Assembly (NCBI GenBank): GCA_963922775.1
Contig: CAWUJG010000013.1
Span: 1 to 28,053, forward strand
Origin: JAHDDH01 sp963922775
GTDB taxonomy: Bacteria > Bacteroidota > Bacteroidia > Cytophagales > Amoebophilaceae
Direction: 5' to 3'
DNA: 28,053 nt
A model generated the notes under the pieces. That model was given only the letters and a program-made list of their open reading frames with translations. It did no database searches and had not been told where the DNA came from. Shown here piece by piece: positions 26,801 through 28,053 of the stretch; positions within the stretch are counted from its first letter, which is position 1, and each line of letters begins with the position of its first letter. The translations under genes and the position numbers were made by a program.

Positions 26801-27073
26801 GTAAAAAAGCATATTATTCAAAATAAAAATATAGACATTTGTAGCATAGATCAAGGAAAAAAAAGATTAGCCAATGGAAAAATTGATTTATTAATTAGTA
26901 TACCTGAGATAGATTCTACTACTCATCATGCAAAGGTATTGCGTCAAATGGCCATAACATACCATATTCCACTAATTACTTCATACGAAGCTGCAAAAAT
27001 GAGTGCAAAGGCAATAAAAGCGAGAAAAGAGCTAGGGTTAAACGTAAAAGCAATACAAGATTATTATAATTGA
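23885..27073 (+). CDS. carB: Carbamoyl-phosphate synthase large subunit
   Basis: The 1062-residue protein has the usual duplicated ATP-grasp architecture. The first half (~1-400) contains VIGAGPIIIGQACEFDYSGT, PTLGGQTGLNLA, RPAFTLGGTGGGI and EMNPRVSRSSALASKATG. An oligomerisation region follows at ~400-550. The second half (~555-935) contains ILGSGPNRIGQGIEFDYCCV, QFGGQTPLNLS, RPSYVLGGTA and EVNPRASRTIPFIGKATG. A C-terminal MGS-like allosteric domain covers ~940-1062. Length is close to E. coli CarB (1073). It makes carbamoyl phosphate for pyrimidine and arginine synthesis, normally with CarA supplying ammonia from glutamine. No carA or pyr gene is next to it, so CarA must be elsewhere or the enzyme uses free ammonia. 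Confidence 0.97.
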   Translation: MPQRTDLKSIMVIGAGPIIIGQACEFDYSGTQACKALKEEGYKVILVNSNPATVMTDPSMADKTYIEPLTVTILEKIIAKEKPCAILPTLGGQTGLNLAIALHNRGILKKYQVEMIGADAKVIHKAEDRESFKKAMDSINLASAKSTTVYNLVEAKKAIEKIGYPCVVRPAFTLGGTGGGIVYDDKSLAKIVQGGLQNSLIQSVLIEESLIGWKEYELEVMRDKKDNVVIVCTIENLDPMGIHTGDSITVAPAQTLTDKEMQKMRNAAIAIMRVIGVTTGGANVQFAINPKDGRMVVIEMNPRVSRSSALASKATGFPIAKLAAKLAVGYTLDELQNDITKKTPACFEPTIDYVVTKIPRFNFEKFSPKNKTLGTTMKSVGEAMSIGRTFKESLQKCIRSLENKRNNLHDYCDQIAAMPFREWKKNLIHPNPERIFYITYAFKQGMSIEEVHQYTKIDPWFLHQIQEIAQAPTYFADTQDAIHKAKKLGFTDQFIAHYLPYKDELALREKRKALGVCPVYKLVDTCANEFEAYTPYYYASYEQEDEVLISNKQKVMILGSGPNRIGQGIEFDYCCVHAALSAKNEQYETIMVNANPETVSTDFDISDKLYFEPLTFEDVLNIYEKEKPQGIIIQFGGQTPLNLSKKLEKAGVKILGTSSKSIDLAEDRKKFGQLLEELKLLTPKYATIMHTAEALDKASAIGYPVMVRPSYVLGGTAMQICYTAHALQKYIEKCKKVSPQHPILIDKYFENAVEIDVDALSDGEDCIIAGILEHIELAGIHSGDSACVFPTYSLEENILQGIIKATKSLAKALKVCGLINIQMAIKEDNIYVLEVNPRASRTIPFIGKATGIPWVKLATQIILGKKIKGLAIPKKQPKYFAVKEVVFPFNKFTQVDPIRQTEMRSTGEVMGIDNHYALAYYKAQLAAGQKLPLGMGSYIGIQYTSEVKILQHLLVAYKNLDFRILLIGDENEVKKHIIQNKNIDICSIDQGKKRLANGKIDLLISIPEIDSTTHHAKVLRQMAITYHIPLITSYEAAKMSAKAIKARKELGLNVKAIQDYYN

Positions 27074-27375
27074 TTTAAAAAAGTAGTAAGAAGATAATTA
27101 TATTACTAGGTTGAGCAATATAATTTGTGGTAAGAAAAAAGTATAAGTATAACATAGAGTACAGAAATAATATATATATAGGAATAGCGAAGAAATGGGA
27201 GTATATTTCCTATATCAATTCTAGAAATATGTTTTGGTGATTGTAAATAATGGTTATGTTTTACTATTTGGCAGGATGTTTAGATTTATTGTGTATTTGC
27301 TACATATTTTTTTTATATTTACTTCTTACAATAAATGTAAATAAAATTTATACTTATAATAACTTTTAAAATTTA
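27074..27375. other. AT-rich spacer after carB
   Basis: About 300 bp without a gene. AATTATATT (27096-27104) and AATATAATT (27117-27125) form a perfect 9-bp stem with a 12-nt loop just after carB. No T-run follows, so a terminator role is only possible. The remainder is featureless. Confidence 0.4.
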
Positions 27376-28053
27376 ATGATTATGAAAAAACAATTACTAA
27401 AAAATATAAAAAAAATAAAAACAGAAGTGAATAATAAAAAAGTATTTAACTCATTGTATTTATGTATATTTTTTGTTGGTATGTTGAGTTTGGCTGTGGG
27501 GTGTAATTCAGCAAAAGGAAGATTTGAAATGGAGCAAAAAAATATGAAGAATAGTTTAAGATTAGCTAATTCGGATGATGAAAGTGAAGATATAATAGAG
27601 AAAAAGAGTTCAAATATGGGAGAGGTAAAAAAACCTGAAGGAGAGGAAAATGATCTTGAGATAAGTAAACTTCTTGAAGAATTAGAAAAAATAAAGCATT
27701 CAGAATCAGGATACATAACCCCTACAGGTAAGAATATAATAATGACTGAATCAGGATACATAACCCCTACAGGTAAGAATATAATAATGACTGAATCAGG
27801 GGTAAGTTCTCCTCAAAAGAATGAAAATATGATTGAATCAATACATTTAAATACTGATGGAAGTAAAAATATAGTAATAAAAAATTTTTATGAAAAGCAA
27901 AATTCTGGGTTATCTAAAAATTTTAAAAAGAAAAAAGAAGAGGATTTTAATTGTTATAGACAAGATGTGTATGAACCACAAAGACAAGATATGTATATAC
28001 CACAAAGACAAGATATGTATATACCACAAAGACAAGATATGTATAGACCACAA
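27376..28053 (+). CDS. Repeat-containing lipoprotein, 3' end outside window
   Basis: The frame is open from ATG 27376 (or 27382, MKKQLLKN) to the window edge, giving 226 codons so far with no stop. The N-terminus has a charged lead, then SLYLCIFFVGMLSLAVG followed by Cys and NSAKG, a good lipoprotein signal. The mature part is hydrophilic (Glu, Lys, Asn, Ser). It carries two tandem repeats: ESGYITPTGKNIIMT twice plus a decayed third copy, and the eight-residue RQDMYIPQ unit four times up to the edge. No family is recognisable. Such repeats usually vary in copy number between strains and suggest a surface-exposed or host-contact role. Confidence 0.75.
   Translation, partial: MIMKKQLLKNIKKIKTEVNNKKVFNSLYLCIFFVGMLSLAVGCNSAKGRFEMEQKNMKNSLRLANSDDESEDIIEKKSSNMGEVKKPEGEENDLEISKLLEELEKIKHSESGYITPTGKNIIMTESGYITPTGKNIIMTESGVSSPQKNENMIESIHLNTDGSKNIVIKNFYEKQNSGLSKNFKKKKEEDFNCYRQDVYEPQRQDMYIPQRQDMYIPQRQDMYRPQ
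27703..27792 (+). repeat. Two identical 45-bp tandem units in a lipoprotein gene
   Basis: Units at 27703-27747 and 27748-27792 are identical at DNA level, each encoding ESGYITPTGKNIIMT. A third, decayed unit begins at 27793 (ESGVSSPQKNENMI). Exact DNA identity shows a recent duplication or ongoing conversion. Confidence 0.9.
27958..28053 (+). repeat. Four 24-bp tandem units at the window end
   Basis: Units begin at 27958, 27982, 28006 and 28030 and encode RQDVYEPQ, RQDMYIPQ, RQDMYIPQ and RQDMYRPQ. Units two and three are identical in DNA. The array runs into the window edge and probably continues. Confidence 0.9.

Noticed and set aside
27366..27761. Minus-strand frame opposite the terminal repeat lipoprotein
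   Set aside because: It is a Ser/Phe-rich antisense shadow; the plus strand has a proper lipoprotein signal and in-frame repeats.
27958..28053. Regular 24-bp repeats as a possible CRISPR array
   Set aside because: The units abut directly with no spacers and are in-frame codon repeats.
1..28053. Insertion sequences or transposase genes
   Set aside because: I found no transposase motifs or terminal inverted repeats flanking any gene, although the fragment at 1-77 cannot be identified.

Overview
The window is AT-rich, low-coding-density bacterial DNA. It most resembles a host-associated member of the Bacteroidota, in the Amoebophilus/Cardinium (Amoebophilaceae) direction. The reasons are several short secreted or lipid-anchored proteins (two with ankyrin-type repeats), Bacteroidota-type small proteins (an HsdR-N-like protein, a ComEC without a metallo-beta-lactamase tail, a folP-cdaA pair), long AT-rich spacers, and several genes with damaged ends. 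This placement is inference from gene content, not a phylogeny.

Layout. Positions 1-77 hold the start of an unknown minus-strand gene. Positions 173-1696 carry two ankyrin-type lipoprotein genes, the first with a frame-disrupted 5' end, followed by a strong terminator. A tRNA-His (2066-2140) with two U-U mismatches in its acceptor stem comes next, then an HsdR-N-like gene without a standard start codon. Positions 2777-6178 encode a very large fusion: Na+/solute symporter, second membrane block, degenerate histidine-kinase-like region, and a RelA/SpoT-type HD domain; its last ~25 codons lie in another frame. A small predicted outer-membrane protein (minus strand) is followed, divergently, by the most interesting locus. 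This is a ~900-codon lipoprotein of unknown function whose ATG and signal peptide are separated by a pentanucleotide repeat (AATAC)4. Loss of one repeat unit would join them exactly, so the gene looks like a translational phase-variation switch currently in an OFF register. A small exported protein follows it.

Positions 10567-14843 (minus) read rpe, mltG, a DivIVA-domain gene, then a MutS-like ATPase with an apparent signal peptide. Positions 15118-18034 (plus) read lpoB, a small membrane-anchored protein, folP and cdaA (c-di-AMP synthesis). A small lipoprotein and comEC follow on the minus strand. At 21091 there is a clear small SRP RNA (ffs), then tal, ftsE and yhhQ, tightly packed. An AT-rich gap precedes carB (23885-27073), which has no carA beside it. 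The window ends inside a lipoprotein gene with two internal tandem-repeat families (two 45-bp units, four 24-bp units).

How the genes relate. Housekeeping genes fall into envelope and cell-wall work (mltG, DivIVA, lpoB, ftsE, cdaA) and basic metabolism (rpe, tal, folP, carB, yhhQ). The accessory genes are mostly exported proteins with unstable or repeated sequence, as expected for surface or host-interaction factors.
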